Assembly: GCF_040807025.1 (NCBI RefSeq) | Contig: NC_090942.1 | Coordinates: 67,784,911-67,848,910 of the forward strand | DNA from: Struthio camelus | Lineage: Eukaryota; Chordata; Aves; Struthioniformes; Struthionidae | Reading direction: 5' to 3' | DNA length: 64,000 nt | Part shown: positions 37,401 to 50,400 of the stretch, in pieces | Numbering within the stretch: the stretch's first letter is position 1 | Layout: the number at the start of each line of letters is the position of its first letter | Notes under the pieces: generated by a model | Database searches by the model: none | What the model was told of the DNA's origin: nothing | What the model saw: only the letters and a program-made list of their open reading frames with translations | Program-made: the position numbers and the translations under genes

Positions 37401-39064
37401 TGACTACACTCTCGCAGAAGCTAACGCAATATACAATAAATCTTAAATTGGGACTCAAGATAGATAAGTAAATGAGGTTTCAAGGAAGTGCCCCCACAAC
37501 TCTCTGCTTTCAGTAACCACTACGTAATCCCCAAGGGTGACTAAGGGAACAATAACTCAAGAAGAATATAAGGAGGCATCATATTTTAAGGGTAACGTAA
37601 GTGTTACTGAACCAAATGGTTAGCCTTGAAGCCCAAGATATAACTCAATCATCATGATGCCGCCCTACAATTTGCAAAATTTGAAAGTCAGTTTTGTAAG
37701 TTTGCCCCTAATTAGTTTATCCGATGCTTGAAAGCAGCTTATTCTAGCAAAACTGATCACAAAGGCAAGATACTTCATGTGACTGAAGACCAAGCTATTT
37801 ACATTTACTACTTCCAAAGAAGCAAACAGACTTACAGAAAAAGATTTTGGACGCATCCAAACTTGTCTGAAGTTATAGGTCTCAAAGGCTGCAGTTTACT
37901 TCCCACCAGGCCACAAGTACCTCTGAGAGGTGCTATTGCCAAGTGCCACGATAAGGAGGGAGACTTGATTTTCAGATTTGCTAGCAACGCATCTATTCAA
38001 AGCAGAACCTGCAAGGGCTTCAGCTACAGAAGTCCTGAGTGCCTAAGTCAGATTTGTTTCGGGTTGGGTGCATGTACAAACATAAAAAGTGACCATCTAC
38101 GATGATCTTAGTTGCATCATTTTCTCACAGGGCCAAGGTAGCTCTGTAGCAGAACCAGAAGAGAAACTAATTCTCTGGGCAACATTTAGTTTTAGCTCTA
38201 CAAACACCTGTTCCATGACTCTGTTCTTCCCGTTTCAGTCATTTGAGATCTCAGAATTTCTGAAGAGAACAGGATATTCCTATTTCAAAAGGGAAACTAC
38301 AGAGAAGATTCAAAAGGCACAAAAAACTAACCTTTCACGAAACACTACCAAAAAACAGAGATATACTCCCCCACCTTCAGAAAAACTGTCTAATCAAGGA
38401 ATTAAGCACCACATCAATTCTTTACTAGAAAAATATAGGCTGTATTTTGAGGTCAATCACAAATTCTCAGACAAAAGTAATCTGAAGGAAAAACTGCTAA
38501 TCCTATCACAATAGCACATAAAAGTAAAATAATCACAAGAAGGAGTGTTAACACTTGGATTTCTGCTACTTGAGTAAGTGGAATTTGCAGGTGCTTTACT
38601 TTTCCTCTCCAGGTCTCCACATAACCTCATTTTAGAGATACAAAGCAGTAAGTGACAGAAACTGTTCGAGCTCTTCAGCAGTTGCATTTATTTTGCCAGT
38701 GAAAGAGCAGCTCACATTCCTTTAAAGTTCTAAACCACTTTCTATCACAATGGATTGTAGAAAACACCCAACCAAACCCAAACAGGATCTTCAAAATTAA
38801 CCACCTATGGCCACGTGTTTTTTCCAATCATACTTAATCTTCCCAACACACTAAAGCAATTCATCCAAAGACCTGTTAGCAAACATACACAGTAAGGATT
38901 ACAAAAAATGCATATAGGTAAAAAAGCACAGTATGACTGAAAAAAAGTTGTGTATTCGGACTCAGCTGATCCTCTCTAAATAACGTTGTAGCAATGCTAT
39001 TCCGGGAGGACATCACTTCTCCATTCTAAAACCAAGGTCATTATGACTTTGAAGTCCAACAGAA

Positions 39065-39376
39065 TTAATGCTTCCCACATTTAAGCACATGCCACCTTGG
39101 ATTTTTGTTGTTTGCCAAGAATAAATATTCCTCCTCACCATGGCTCTCATTATAAACAGACGATCCTGCTGCACCACTGGGCTGAGTTTTCTGCAGGAGC
39201 CAGCCCACAGGACTAGGAGCAGGAGGAGCATCCCCATCTGCCAGACGAACCAGGTAGATAGCGGGGTTTCCAGCTGAGATTTGTACCACAGCAGACCACA
39301 AGGACAAAATCTCACTGCTGAGCCACTCCTCCAGTCTGACCTTTCTGGTGACAAAGCTTAAGTGGTTACCTACCAA
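39065..39376 (-). other. Unexplained 103-codon open frame in the RESF1 intron
   Basis: A minus-strand open frame in a GC-richer patch with fairly protein-like composition (EEWLSSEILSLWSAVV, GNPAIYLVRLADGDAP, GEEEYLFLANN). I do not recognise the family. An overlapping frame (39013-39354) also starts with ATG and contains a Leu-rich hydrophobic stretch, so two frames are open at once. That weakens the coding case for either. It could be an old retrocopy, an alternative exon, or chance. Confidence 0.2.
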
Positions 39377-42300
39377 TGGGCACAGCTAAGCAGCGGGGAG
39401 GTAACATGGTCTGTCTCTCTGATTGCAACAGCAATCCTGTCTCATCTGTCCCATTGCCCTTCCAGCAAGGCGGGATGCACCAGAGCTATACAAAACCACT
39501 TCACCTTTCACAGGAGGAGTGCAACCTCAGTGCAGAGAGTGCTCAGGTAACTCATGATTTACCTCCCTACCAGGCCACTGCAGACTTTCTAAGAAAGCCC
39601 AGGAAAATTCAACATCTCAATTTGAAAAAAGTTGCTTTATAAGCCTCATCCTCCACTCAAAATACGGTCAAGTTGTTTTGATCAAAAAATGACTTAGAAG
39701 TTACTTAACACACAACAGACTAACTCTGCAAGCATATGCAACGAGAGGAAAAAAGGAAGCTTACTCTAGCATTAATCTGAGCAGAAGACTTCCAAGCTCC
39801 ATATGCTTTGCAAAAATCACAAAGAAAAATTACTAGAACACATAGAAGGTGCATGCCTCAATATTTATGAATGATAGCAGATCTAACAAATTCAATTTGT
39901 TCCTTCCTTTCTTTGGCCTATTACTTCACAGGTGGTAGAACTAGTCATCACAACTTCACAGAGCTGAAGGTGCCTCATCTACTACCAGAGCCAGATCTTT
40001 ATACATTTTCCTTTGATTAAGGCTTGTCCTTTGGCCTCTGGCCCAACTTCGCATTCAGCAACCTTTCAGCTATTTTAAGATTGGTCTGCAAGTTAAAGCT
40101 CTTCTCTTTCATTCCACAGACCCAGCAGACAGAAGATTTTGACAGAAAGATTTGACAGAAGATTTTTCCTCTTTTGCTAAGCATTCCTGGATTCATCTCA
40201 ACATAAGATATTAACCCATTCTTTCATCTTACATGCAGTATAAAGGAAAGCAGTATAAATATTCTTAGTAGTTATACAACATTCTCTTATTCAATATTAA
40301 AAGCTTTCTTTAATTGGACCAAAACTTTAAGTACCGAGCAGAAACGTATTTCAACACTAGCCATCCTGACCTGAATTGTTTTCCACCTCTCTGGAAGCAG
40401 AAACATGGTGTTCAGCAAAATATGAGTTCCCAAGAACTGAAGGACCAAAGTTCAGCTGCAGGACAGTACAACTTTGCTCCCTCATTTCTACTGCTGGAAT
40501 TCACAGCAGCCATCCAGGCTTAATAGAAAGTACTGAAACTGAATTCAGTATGCTTGGCGTATAGTAAGGTTGAAAGATTACGGCAGCTTAGCACGACTAC
40601 AATTGTGATAAAAGATGGACTGAATTAACCAAGTTCATCTGTCTAGCACTAAGTATGTGACTAAAGTAAAGCACCCACACCTTTAGAATTCTCATTTTCT
40701 TCATTTTTCATTGCATTTTAGACTTTATAAAAGCCCCGGCATAGAGGGATTTTCTTGCCAAAAGGATTCTCAGCAGCTATGTAGAAGGTAATCTGTTAGA
40801 AATGTCCTACCTCTTCAAAATGATATGGCTGTTATAGTAACTTTGAGTATACAAAGACTAGTCACTTTTCTTTGCAAACTCCCATCCCACTATTTCCAAC
40901 AGCGTATTCCTATCTCACCTTCTCCTATCGGCTTTGCTATCCCAATGTCATCTGCTGCTTCAGATGTGCATTACAAAGAGTTATTGGTAAGCCTGTTTTA
41001 ATTTTACTCAGGAGGACTTTGCACTAAGTTAGGCTCTTCCTACCAGGAGCCTTTTGCTTTCTTATCGTTATCTCTTCCACCCACCAGGGCTCTTAATCTA
41101 ACTCTATTCAGTGTTATTCAAGTATAGTCTTGAGTCAGTTTGTTAACCTAGTACAGTAGAAAGAGGGCTCTGAACAAATAGGGCCTCTTTAGAACAGGTG
41201 AAGAAATAGGATTGAGGTTTTTTTCAGTTCAAACAACAGCCATTAAAACAAAACCCATTAAAATCATCCTCTTTAAATCATCTCACCTTCCATGTGCCAA
41301 GATTTTTTTTTCCATACTCTTGCAGGGGAAAGCAGGCAAATAAGAAATATGGTATTTACTAGCTTACTTTTTTGTATAAACCAGTTTGTTTCCTTTTCCC
41401 AGATAAAATCTGTTTTAGGAGTCTTATACTAATAGCCTTCAACTTCCTATTCACTGAAGTCAAATGAAATAGAAATAGACTTCCTGTTAAGAGGTCCTAG
41501 TTTTTCAAGTTGATAGCAGCGTTGTTGTATAGCCCAAGGCCTGAGTTTCTCTATTAGAGCACTTTGATAGAGCAATATAATAGTATTACTAGAATTTTAG
41601 CATTTTTGTCTCTACTTCTGCAAACTCTGATTTCTAGCAGAGACTACTTCTAGACTATTTAAAAGGGCAAATCATAACTCTTAGACAAGAGCTGTAGAGT
41701 TGATCTAAACATTTCTTGAACTGACAGAACACATTTGCTGGCCATGCTAGTAACTAAAAGGTCAATATAAAACCTACTGGCCATCTCCTAGTGCTACTGT
41801 ACTTCTTCCCTATAAACCTTCTCGCTTCAGGAAAGGCTGAGAAAGTGAAGTACTACTCTAGCTCAATGGGAAATGGAGGACTGATGGAGAGAGATAATTC
41901 AACTGCAAGACTGTTTGCACTAAATATGCTCTTACCAAAGGAGCAAACTTCATAGAATAGAATCAATGACATGACACAGCAATAGCAAAATAAAGCAGCT
42001 GACTGACTAATCAAACAACAGTGCATTTACAATGCAATAGATATCCTCTGTAATGAGAATTTAACTTGTCATAAAAAAGAACTTTCAGCTACAGCAATAA
42101 ACTTGTTGAACAAGTTATCCACAGAAAGGCAAACTGTCTGAACCAAGCAGTCAGCATTTGGCAGCCCTCAGCACAACCACCTGATACAAGACTTAACCAC
42201 TGACATTCGTCATTCTGCAATTATGTCTGACCATTCCATACAACTTATAGCAGTAAAATAGGGTAAAACATTACAACCTACACTGGAAGAAACTTGTACT

Positions 42301-43850
42301 GTAGCATAGCGTTGATTGCTTTTCTATTATCCTAATTTATTCCTGGTACACCAGATGAACTTACAAATGATACATCCCAGGCTTCAAGAGATTCATCCCT
42401 ACAGAGATTTTGTTCTATTTCAAGATAAGGAGGTGATTTTTCACAACCAAAGCAAATGGCATTAAACTTCAAATAGAATAATATGCTTGCCGAGTTTGGT
42501 CTTCCCAGTAGGCACGTTGTAGGAAGAAGCTCTCTCTCTCTACTAACCCTTATTCTTGTTTCAGCGCAAAGTAATCCTGTCTTCAACTCAGATAACTCCT
42601 TCATTTTTAGGAATTCCATACTTCCTCAGCCTTCAGAAATAGCCCCTTATTTCGAAAACCAAACAGCAAATGAAGGAAGATTTGGAGGTTCATCATTCAA
42701 CACACTGTGAGACCCTCAAATGTATTAGAATCACACTTTTATTGAAAGAAATTAAGCTCAGTTTATATAAGTTTTAATAAGACTCAGACGAAGAATACAG
42801 AAAAAGTAAGCTGCTGCTACTAGTACTATTAAAACGCACAAGAAACCACGACTATCAAGACAAGATTAAACTAAGCTAATTTCAGTCTTAGAGAGAAGTT
42901 CATTTGCCGTTTAGTTGCTTGATTAGAAATGCTGACTAAATAGTTTAAATAGACATTTCATATTACCATAAAAATAATCTGATATCTGACCTGTAACTGG
43001 GGAACCCGTTATGAAGCTGCATAGTTACAATTCAGTTCTTATGACACAACTAAGCTGTTTATTCTGGCTTTTTTAATCTCCTCCCTAAAAGCACTGTGAA
43101 AGTCTAAAGGTATAGTCTGATGAGAGAAGGCCCACCCAATCTCATCCAAGCCATCTCCTCCGCATGCTCCACCTTTTGTCTTTATGCTAGTTTGCTGTTA
43201 CCTTACCATCTGTTGAGCTAATTTGGCTCACTAAAACAACAAAAAACCCACTCAACATGGCAGGGCAATAGTTTACAAGGGAACAGCAACTCAGTGTAGG
43301 TTCAGATAAGGCCCAGCACCAGTACAGGGAGCAGGTGTGAATGGGAAGTCTGCACAAAGAAAAAAAGGAAGACTGGACTGACAAGCTCTTAGAACTGCTC
43401 GACTGTATTATCAAAACCACACACTCAGAAAAACGCCACATAAGTAACAAATGATCAAGTCTCTGAGGATTTTAAAATATAAAGTTATTTGTTGAAGAAT
43501 GTGACAACATTTAAGACTAGTTGAATACGGGAAATTTTTCATCCTGGGTAGATGCAGAAAACCATCAGTTTCATGTTCTTAATTGTTTTTATAACTGGAC
43601 AGTGTCCCAAAGTAACAAAAAATTAAAAACAAGATAAGATGCTGTAGGTAATAAGGATCTGTGAAGTTTTCATAATTGGAAGGTTTTAAACTCAGAATGT
43701 TTCACTCGTGAACGGTGAAGCTGCACTAACACAATTGTTTTCACTTATGAATTTTGTGGTACAGTGAGAAAGAAACTAATCACAGAGTAAAGCACCTTGT
43801 TTTGTTGCATCTTTTCTCTCTTTCCCCAATAAATACTGCAATATCTCCTT

Positions 43851-43916
43851 CATGCTGTCAATGTTGATTATGTTCTGAGATATCATGCTGTCAATGTTGA
43901 TTATGTTCTGAGATAT
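43851..43916. repeat. Perfect 33-bp tandem duplication
   Basis: The 33 bp beginning CATGCTGTCAATGTTGATTA at 43851 repeat exactly at 43884. A perfect copy implies a recent event, or one specific to this individual or assembly. Confidence 0.92.
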
Positions 43917-46900
43917 CAGTCTTCTACCAAGAAATCAGTTGATTATAAACAGCAAGGATGTCTAGTCTCATCATCATTCCTTGCAGCTTGCAAACACATT
44001 GTCCTGGTCTTTGGACCAGGAGTGTTTCATCATCTTTTGAACCTACAGCAAATTAGATCATCCTAAGTGAATACTTTTCTACCTCTATCCACTTGGAGAT
44101 TTCTTTTCATAGAGTTCTTCCCTACTACAAGGATACAGGGTCACAACAAGACAGCGTTTACTTGCACTGGGTAGCTCACAAACATCATCTACCACACCCT
44201 TGTGTCTCCACCTTTAACTCTGTGCCTCTCCCTGGAGCATAGCTGTATGTCCTGCACATCTGCTTTGTTTTCTGCCTATCTCCTTTGTTTTAGCAGAAGA
44301 CAGAAAACAGAAGTAGGCAATGCTCTACTTCCTGGTGAGAAGGAGGAAGGAGGAAAGAGGGCTTCCTGGGACTGCATATAACGAGAACTGCTATGAAAGC
44401 ATTTCCTGCTTCTCAAAGGAAAGAGACTTGCACGTGAAAGGTAAGAGGGCTTTCTCAAGCCCACAATATCTTGACTTGCCGCATCCACTCCAGGAATAAA
44501 GCCTTAGAAATCAATCTGGCTCCCCAGTTAGATAAAACTGCATAGAAAACTGTAATAGAGACATTAAGACTGGCGTGAATGGAGAATGAATGGGAATGTC
44601 CGGGTGAGGATGCATCAGAAAAACAAATAGCAGCAGAAGGGTCATAGACTGATATGTACTGACAGCACCTAGATTAGCAGGTTATCAAGATCCCAGTACA
44701 TCTAAATGCAGTTTCTCAGGAGAGCCAGATAAGGAGATAAAAGAGAGTGAGTAAATCTTAATGACCCCCACAGGTGGGGTAGGATGGACAAACTAATCAC
44801 TCTCAGCTCCCATGGGCTCAAAAAGGCACACACAAAACCAGCACATGGCTGTCAACATAAGAGCAACCCAGAAGATGTAAGAAATTTAGCACTAGACAAC
44901 TCAGTACAATATCGTATCAAAGGGAAAGGAGGTATTTACTAACAAGGAAAAAAAAAAATCTATGTAAGTTGATTCTGTTCATTTACACTTGTACTTTCAT
45001 AATTTCATCCACTCACTCTTACACCCACGTACACACAAGCACCAAGACATGCGTGTCCCAGTGGTCTGGCCAAGGTTATTTGTGTGCAACAGAGGACAAC
45101 GAAAGCAGGATAGCAAGTCCTTGTCGCGTCTGCAGGTTCCATCAATGCTGTGGTCTTAACAAGAGTGCAGGCCTTCTGGTCTGTATAAACACAAGCAGAA
45201 GCAGCACATTCCTCCATTTTACTGTTGGGAAGTGTCCTGGAAATGGTGTTCCTTCATCATCAGTGCAGGGCATTCTTTTAATCCTTGATCTGCTGTTTCT
45301 TCTGCTGCTTTATCACACACTTCCATTCTTATTTCATTCATGTCAACCTTAACACTTCTGTTACAAATCTCTACAACATAACGAGGACTCGACAGCTGGG
45401 CACTGTGCTCTCCATGTCATCATCAGGAATCCTGGTCAGATCTCCTGGATGCATACATTTTAGCGCCTGGAAGCTGGACAGACCACCTAGATACACGTGC
45501 CTTAGTGCCTGTGAGTACAACAGCATGAGTGAAAATGATTTTAAGAAACGCTTTGTGGTTCTAGAAGGTCTCAGTGAGCTTTGAAGAATAAGGAGTCAGT
45601 GCAAGCAAAGAGCCCTCAGTTCTCATCCACAGTTCCCTCAACTCATTAACCAATAGGAGTAGATATTTTCCTTATGAAAGATTCAGACAGCATTGCTCTC
45701 CACTACACTGTAACAGAGAAGGGCTGCATGATCTTACCAAAGATTGTAGCCAGACCTCCATTTTGAAAGGAGTAGGTAGAAGCTTATGAGCAGGGCAAAA
45801 TACCATATGTTGCAATTGAACAGGTAACTTCAAGAGACACAGTAAACCACAAATTATTTTTTAAATAATAATAGGAAGACAAGCAAAAGTGGAAATAGCC
45901 AACTGGGGCCGGGTGCTTATCCACTTTTAGTTTTTGGGAAGGCTGCAGCTGTTCCTGAAGCTGTGGTACAGAAGTACCATGTCAACTCTGGGCACTGTCC
46001 AGGCTTCTAACTGCTTATTTGCCACACTGACTGAACAGCCTTATGGGCAGAGCACTCCACAAATGTTCCAGAGAAAGTCAGCTAAGCTAAACTAAGTTCC
46101 TCAAGTGCTTCATCTGGATTCTGGAGGACATGGCATGTAACCACAGACAAGCCTGGGGGCAGGTGCCTAAAATCTTATGGACAGTCCAGAAAAAAATTAT
46201 TGCAACAATCACCTAAAGAAAATTGCTGATTTACCAACAAAATATTGAAAACAGAGTTCACTGCAGCACCACAAACCACAATTCGGTGATAAATACACTG
46301 TTTAGGTTATTACAAACAAAGAACTGAAGATTAAGTCAGTACACTCTCACAGACACCACAGTTGAATGTAACAGCATCCGATTCATTAAGGTTGTCAGGT
46401 GTGGTGTTCCGTCCAAGGATTCTTTGGCCGCTCACTAACGTAAGGGGACCATAAAAGAGCAAGGACTCCAGGTAACTTGACCACAAGTAATAAGTATTCA
46501 TTACTCACTCTAGATTGCAATCTCTAAGCCTAATTCACTATAGTCAGGCACTACATATTACGCTATGCACACTTCAAGTTCACAGCTGTGTTGCCATCTT
46601 ACAAGTTTTGATCCCTCCATGCCAGTCAGTCACAGAAGAATCAGGGTATAGGCATCCCTCTCACACTGGGTGGGAGTCCTGTGGGCAGGCTGGCTGTTCA
46701 GAGTAGAGCCCACTCCCGCACAAGGTGGCCTTGATCTTTTACAGCTTCCTTGTTGTTCTACCCCAGTAACAGTAGTTTAAACCAAACAAGCCTAAGGGTC
46801 TTTCATTCAATCATGCCTCACTGTTTACTGGTAGTTTTCCTATTTTCCACTTCTTATCACTAGTGCTACATAGTTCTGCAGTGTGGTACCTCAGGCCATA

Positions 46901-46979
46901 GACACCCCAGGTGACTGCCAACTGGTGGTGTTTATATTTGTTCCTGGTTAATTTAACCCAATCTGCATAGGTGTGTATG

Positions 46980-47345
46980 AATTTGCTAGCAAATTTCAAG
47001 ATGGACATGCCAGCAAGTAGGAGGAAAATCCGCATCTGGAAAGGCTCAAAGCCTGAGCCAGGCAGGAGTAAGAGCACTCAGGGTCCAGGCATGGATATTA
47101 GGCAGGCTGAGCGCCCATGCTAGTATTTGAGGGATCCATGAGCGTGGGGTTTTGTGAGGCAAGCGTGTCTCATCTGACTGCATACATCTACTTGCAAGTG
47201 AACATCAAGCTGGACTAGTCAGCAACTAGGAGGAGACCTGTGTACTATGTAAGAAGGCCCAGGATCCAGATGCGGATATTAGACAGAATGAGGACCCATG
47301 CTGATATTCAAGGAATACATCAATGTGCTTATGCTGCTGAATCTT
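46980..47345. repeat. Diverged tandem duplication, unit about 180-210 bp
   Basis: Words recur in the same order: TCAAG(A/C)TGGA, CAGCAA(G/C)TAGGAGGA, TCCAG...GGATATTAG(G/A)C, CCCATGCT(A/G) and ATCCAT/ACATCAA. Offsets run from 181 to 210 bp because of an indel. The surroundings (46.4-47.7 kb) read like old ERV or LTR material, but I could not assign a family. Confidence 0.5.
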
Positions 47346-47466
47346 GCAACGGAGGGTTTTTTTTAAATGCAAATTCTGGTAGTGTTATATGTGGGTGTTG
47401 TTAAAGGCAATGCTCTGATTGTGTCTATGTGGGTGGCTGTGTTAGTAGCTGTGTGTGCAGGTTTAC

Positions 47467-47484
47467 GCACACACACACACACAC
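47467..47484 (+). repeat. CA dinucleotide microsatellite
   Basis: About nine CA units followed by GTGTG. A simple repeat in the RESF1 intron. Confidence 0.9.
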
Positions 47485-50400
47485 GTGTGGCTCTGGGGTA
47501 CATACTCAGCCTCACTACTGACCAGACCTGCAAAGGGGAAAGCAGCAGCCACATCTATCTGCCTGGAACAGAGAGACCTTCAGGTCTCAGGGCTGCATGC
47601 CAGCAGCCAGGAGAAGGAATCTGCGGGACCCTCACTGGAGGTGGCAGCTTTTTAATATACCTTAACGCAATATATGTAGCTGGACAGAGATAAAATGTGG
47701 ATTATTTTATTCCTGTTTTACATAAGATATGGATATCCCCATAACATGGTACTGCCATTTATTCAGCAACAGTCTGTCAAGTCCCAGGTCTTGCACCTTG
47801 CTATTGTCTGACAGCTATTCTTAGTAAGGATGAAAGTCCAGAAGAGATGCTTAACCAAATTCAACTGGTTTACTAACAACACAGATCAGTAGCAAAGTAC
47901 TCTCCCGTACTTCTACATCTCTTTTTATATTTACAGTTGATCATTTTATGGGCCTATTTTGTGCAAACAAAACATAGTCTTGGTCAAATTTCTCCAGCAT
48001 ACATTGAATACAACATTTATAAGACTATAGCTGATAACTGTCATGGACACCTTGCACTCTACAGACCTTGAATTTTCTCATCAGTTTTGTCCCTACCCTT
48101 CTGATTGTTACATTTGCCTGCTACAAGAAATACCGTTTCAGAACAACCTGAGGAATTAAAATTATATAACTCCATTTAAATACTTACTTAGAAGTAATAC
48201 AAAAATAAAAAAGCACTCCTGGTCTGCAGTCCTAGAACTATAGGATTATACTTGTAACACTGTCTCAAGGATCATGGGAATTATGGTCACAGCCCTAAGA
48301 AAGGCAGGAAAGAGGCAATTCTTCTCATCGTACATGAGATAATACAGATAAATACTACACCACGTATCAAGAATCAGAAGAATCTGACACAGAAAGATCT
48401 GAATTTGTCACAAACAGCATCTAAATCAAGCTCAGAGAGACCACTCTAAAAAATAAAGTTAGTTTTTCTGCAAGTACCACGTTCCTCAGACATTTGAAAA
48501 AGCGATGATTCATCAGCAGTTTGGAAACTAGCTCTCTGCTCTTTAGTGACATACCAAGACTACAGGAGATGTCACTGTTCGGTATGGGTTCAAAGGAAGT
48601 CTCTAAGATCATATTTGATTGCTTGATGGTATCAACCAAGAATTTATTGCTTGTGCTGCTCAATGGAAATATTATGTTCAGTCTGGACTAATAGTTGCCA
48701 GCATGAGAAAAGCCTTTTCAATACAACCCCCCAAAGATGATTTTCAGGGAAAAAGCATTAGTGACGTGGATCGTATTCACCATACAAATTAATGTCTCCT
48801 AACATTCTATTCAGAAAGCTACAGCTGAAATGTTTTCTAATACTAGTATCAGACAGTACTTCCAACAGTGAATAATCTTGCCAATGTAGCTAGTTCATGT
48901 ATAGACTTGAAATAAATACCTGTAGATATATACCTGTAGCTCATGCTTTTTTCAGTTGTGAGTATTACTATGATGGACTAGGCCAGCTAACGATAAAGTA
49001 GATTCCAAAAATGCTCTTTCCTGGATGGAATGACTTCTAGAAAATGCCTACATGCCCATGCTACAGCTGCAGATCTGTACTTATAACCACACTTTATGGA
49101 AGCAACCAAGAAACGCACTTCAAACTGAAAACATTCCCACTCTCCTCCGTGTTTCAAGGCACAAAGCGCTATCCTGCACCTTCAGTAGCTATGGGTACTT
49201 CCTTCTAAAGTACGACTCTCAAATCATTCAACACCTAATGACTACTAATTGGAGAACAGTTTGAAGTCTATATATGGGATGCTGAAGTGCAAACTTTAAA
49301 AAGTTAATTGAATTTGTCATGCAGAACAATGGTAACCTTTCCAAACCACATACTAGAAGAGCTCTTCTGGTGTATTTGCATTTTATTGAGAACATTTATA
49401 CAAGCAACTGGGCATGTTAATAGCGTCAGTATTGCAGAAATATTTAAAAAAAGAAAAAGTATAGCTGTGATAGGGACTTTCTTTTCTCTACTGATTTCTG
49501 AAGTTTGCTGTAAACTGTAATTTACATTAAGTAGACTCTTTGTTCTCCTTCAGGTGCCTCCAGGTTTAAAGTACGAACATTTTTGGTCACCCTTTGCATT
49601 TTCAAACTGTTGAGACCTTGTGACATGTTTAAGAACAAACACAAGTAAGAGTCAGATAGATCCTAACAGTGCCTAGTGATCAATTGCATGAAAAGCAAAA
49701 TTCTGTCCCCTGCCCGTAACGGGAAAGGATTGGAGTTTTTTGAAAACATGTGGCTGCAACAGTACTAAGCACATCTCAGAAGCACTTTTTCCTTAAGTTG
49801 CAAAGTGAGGTTGAGAACCTTGCGTTTCCCCCATCTCCAATTTTTTTCCCCTCAGATGCACTGATGCAACTGCTCGTGGTGCTTCAGTATGAACCAGACT
49901 TTAGATATTAATACATGTTCCTTTAAGATCACTTGCTTCAGCAATGCTGTTAGAATATGTCCCTTCAGACAGCTGTAATAACATCACCTAGAAGAGGAGA
50001 AACTTGCTGGTCTTTGCTGCTAGAAGGAGCATGTCATTAAGCTAAAAGTGCTATTTTTATGGAAGTATCTACAACCTGTACCAACAGTATCATTAGACAG
50101 TCTCCTATGTCACTGATTGCTAATGATGCATCAGAAAGTCTCCAGGTAGATTTTGAAGTCCAGTTTGCTGTTAAGCAACAGCTTCCTTTAACTGATGTCC
50201 AGTATTAGTTCATGAAGGCAAAGTCAGTAGCAATCGGCTAACACTAACGAGAATAATATATCCTTTCAACATCTTTCTTCATCGTGGGTTCCTTCCCCCT
50301 CCTCCCACAGGAGTTACCAGCAGGCTCTACAGTTTCTCATTAATCCTCATAGTCAGGCTGAACAAAGCATGAGCTACTACAGGAATTAAGATAGCTAAAT

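Noticed and set aside
37728..38514. Two plus-strand open frames of 125 and 141 codons in the RESF1 intron
   Set aside because: No recognisable domain, AT-rich codon use like the surrounding non-coding DNA, and opposite to the gene. Frames of this length are expected by chance in 25 kb.
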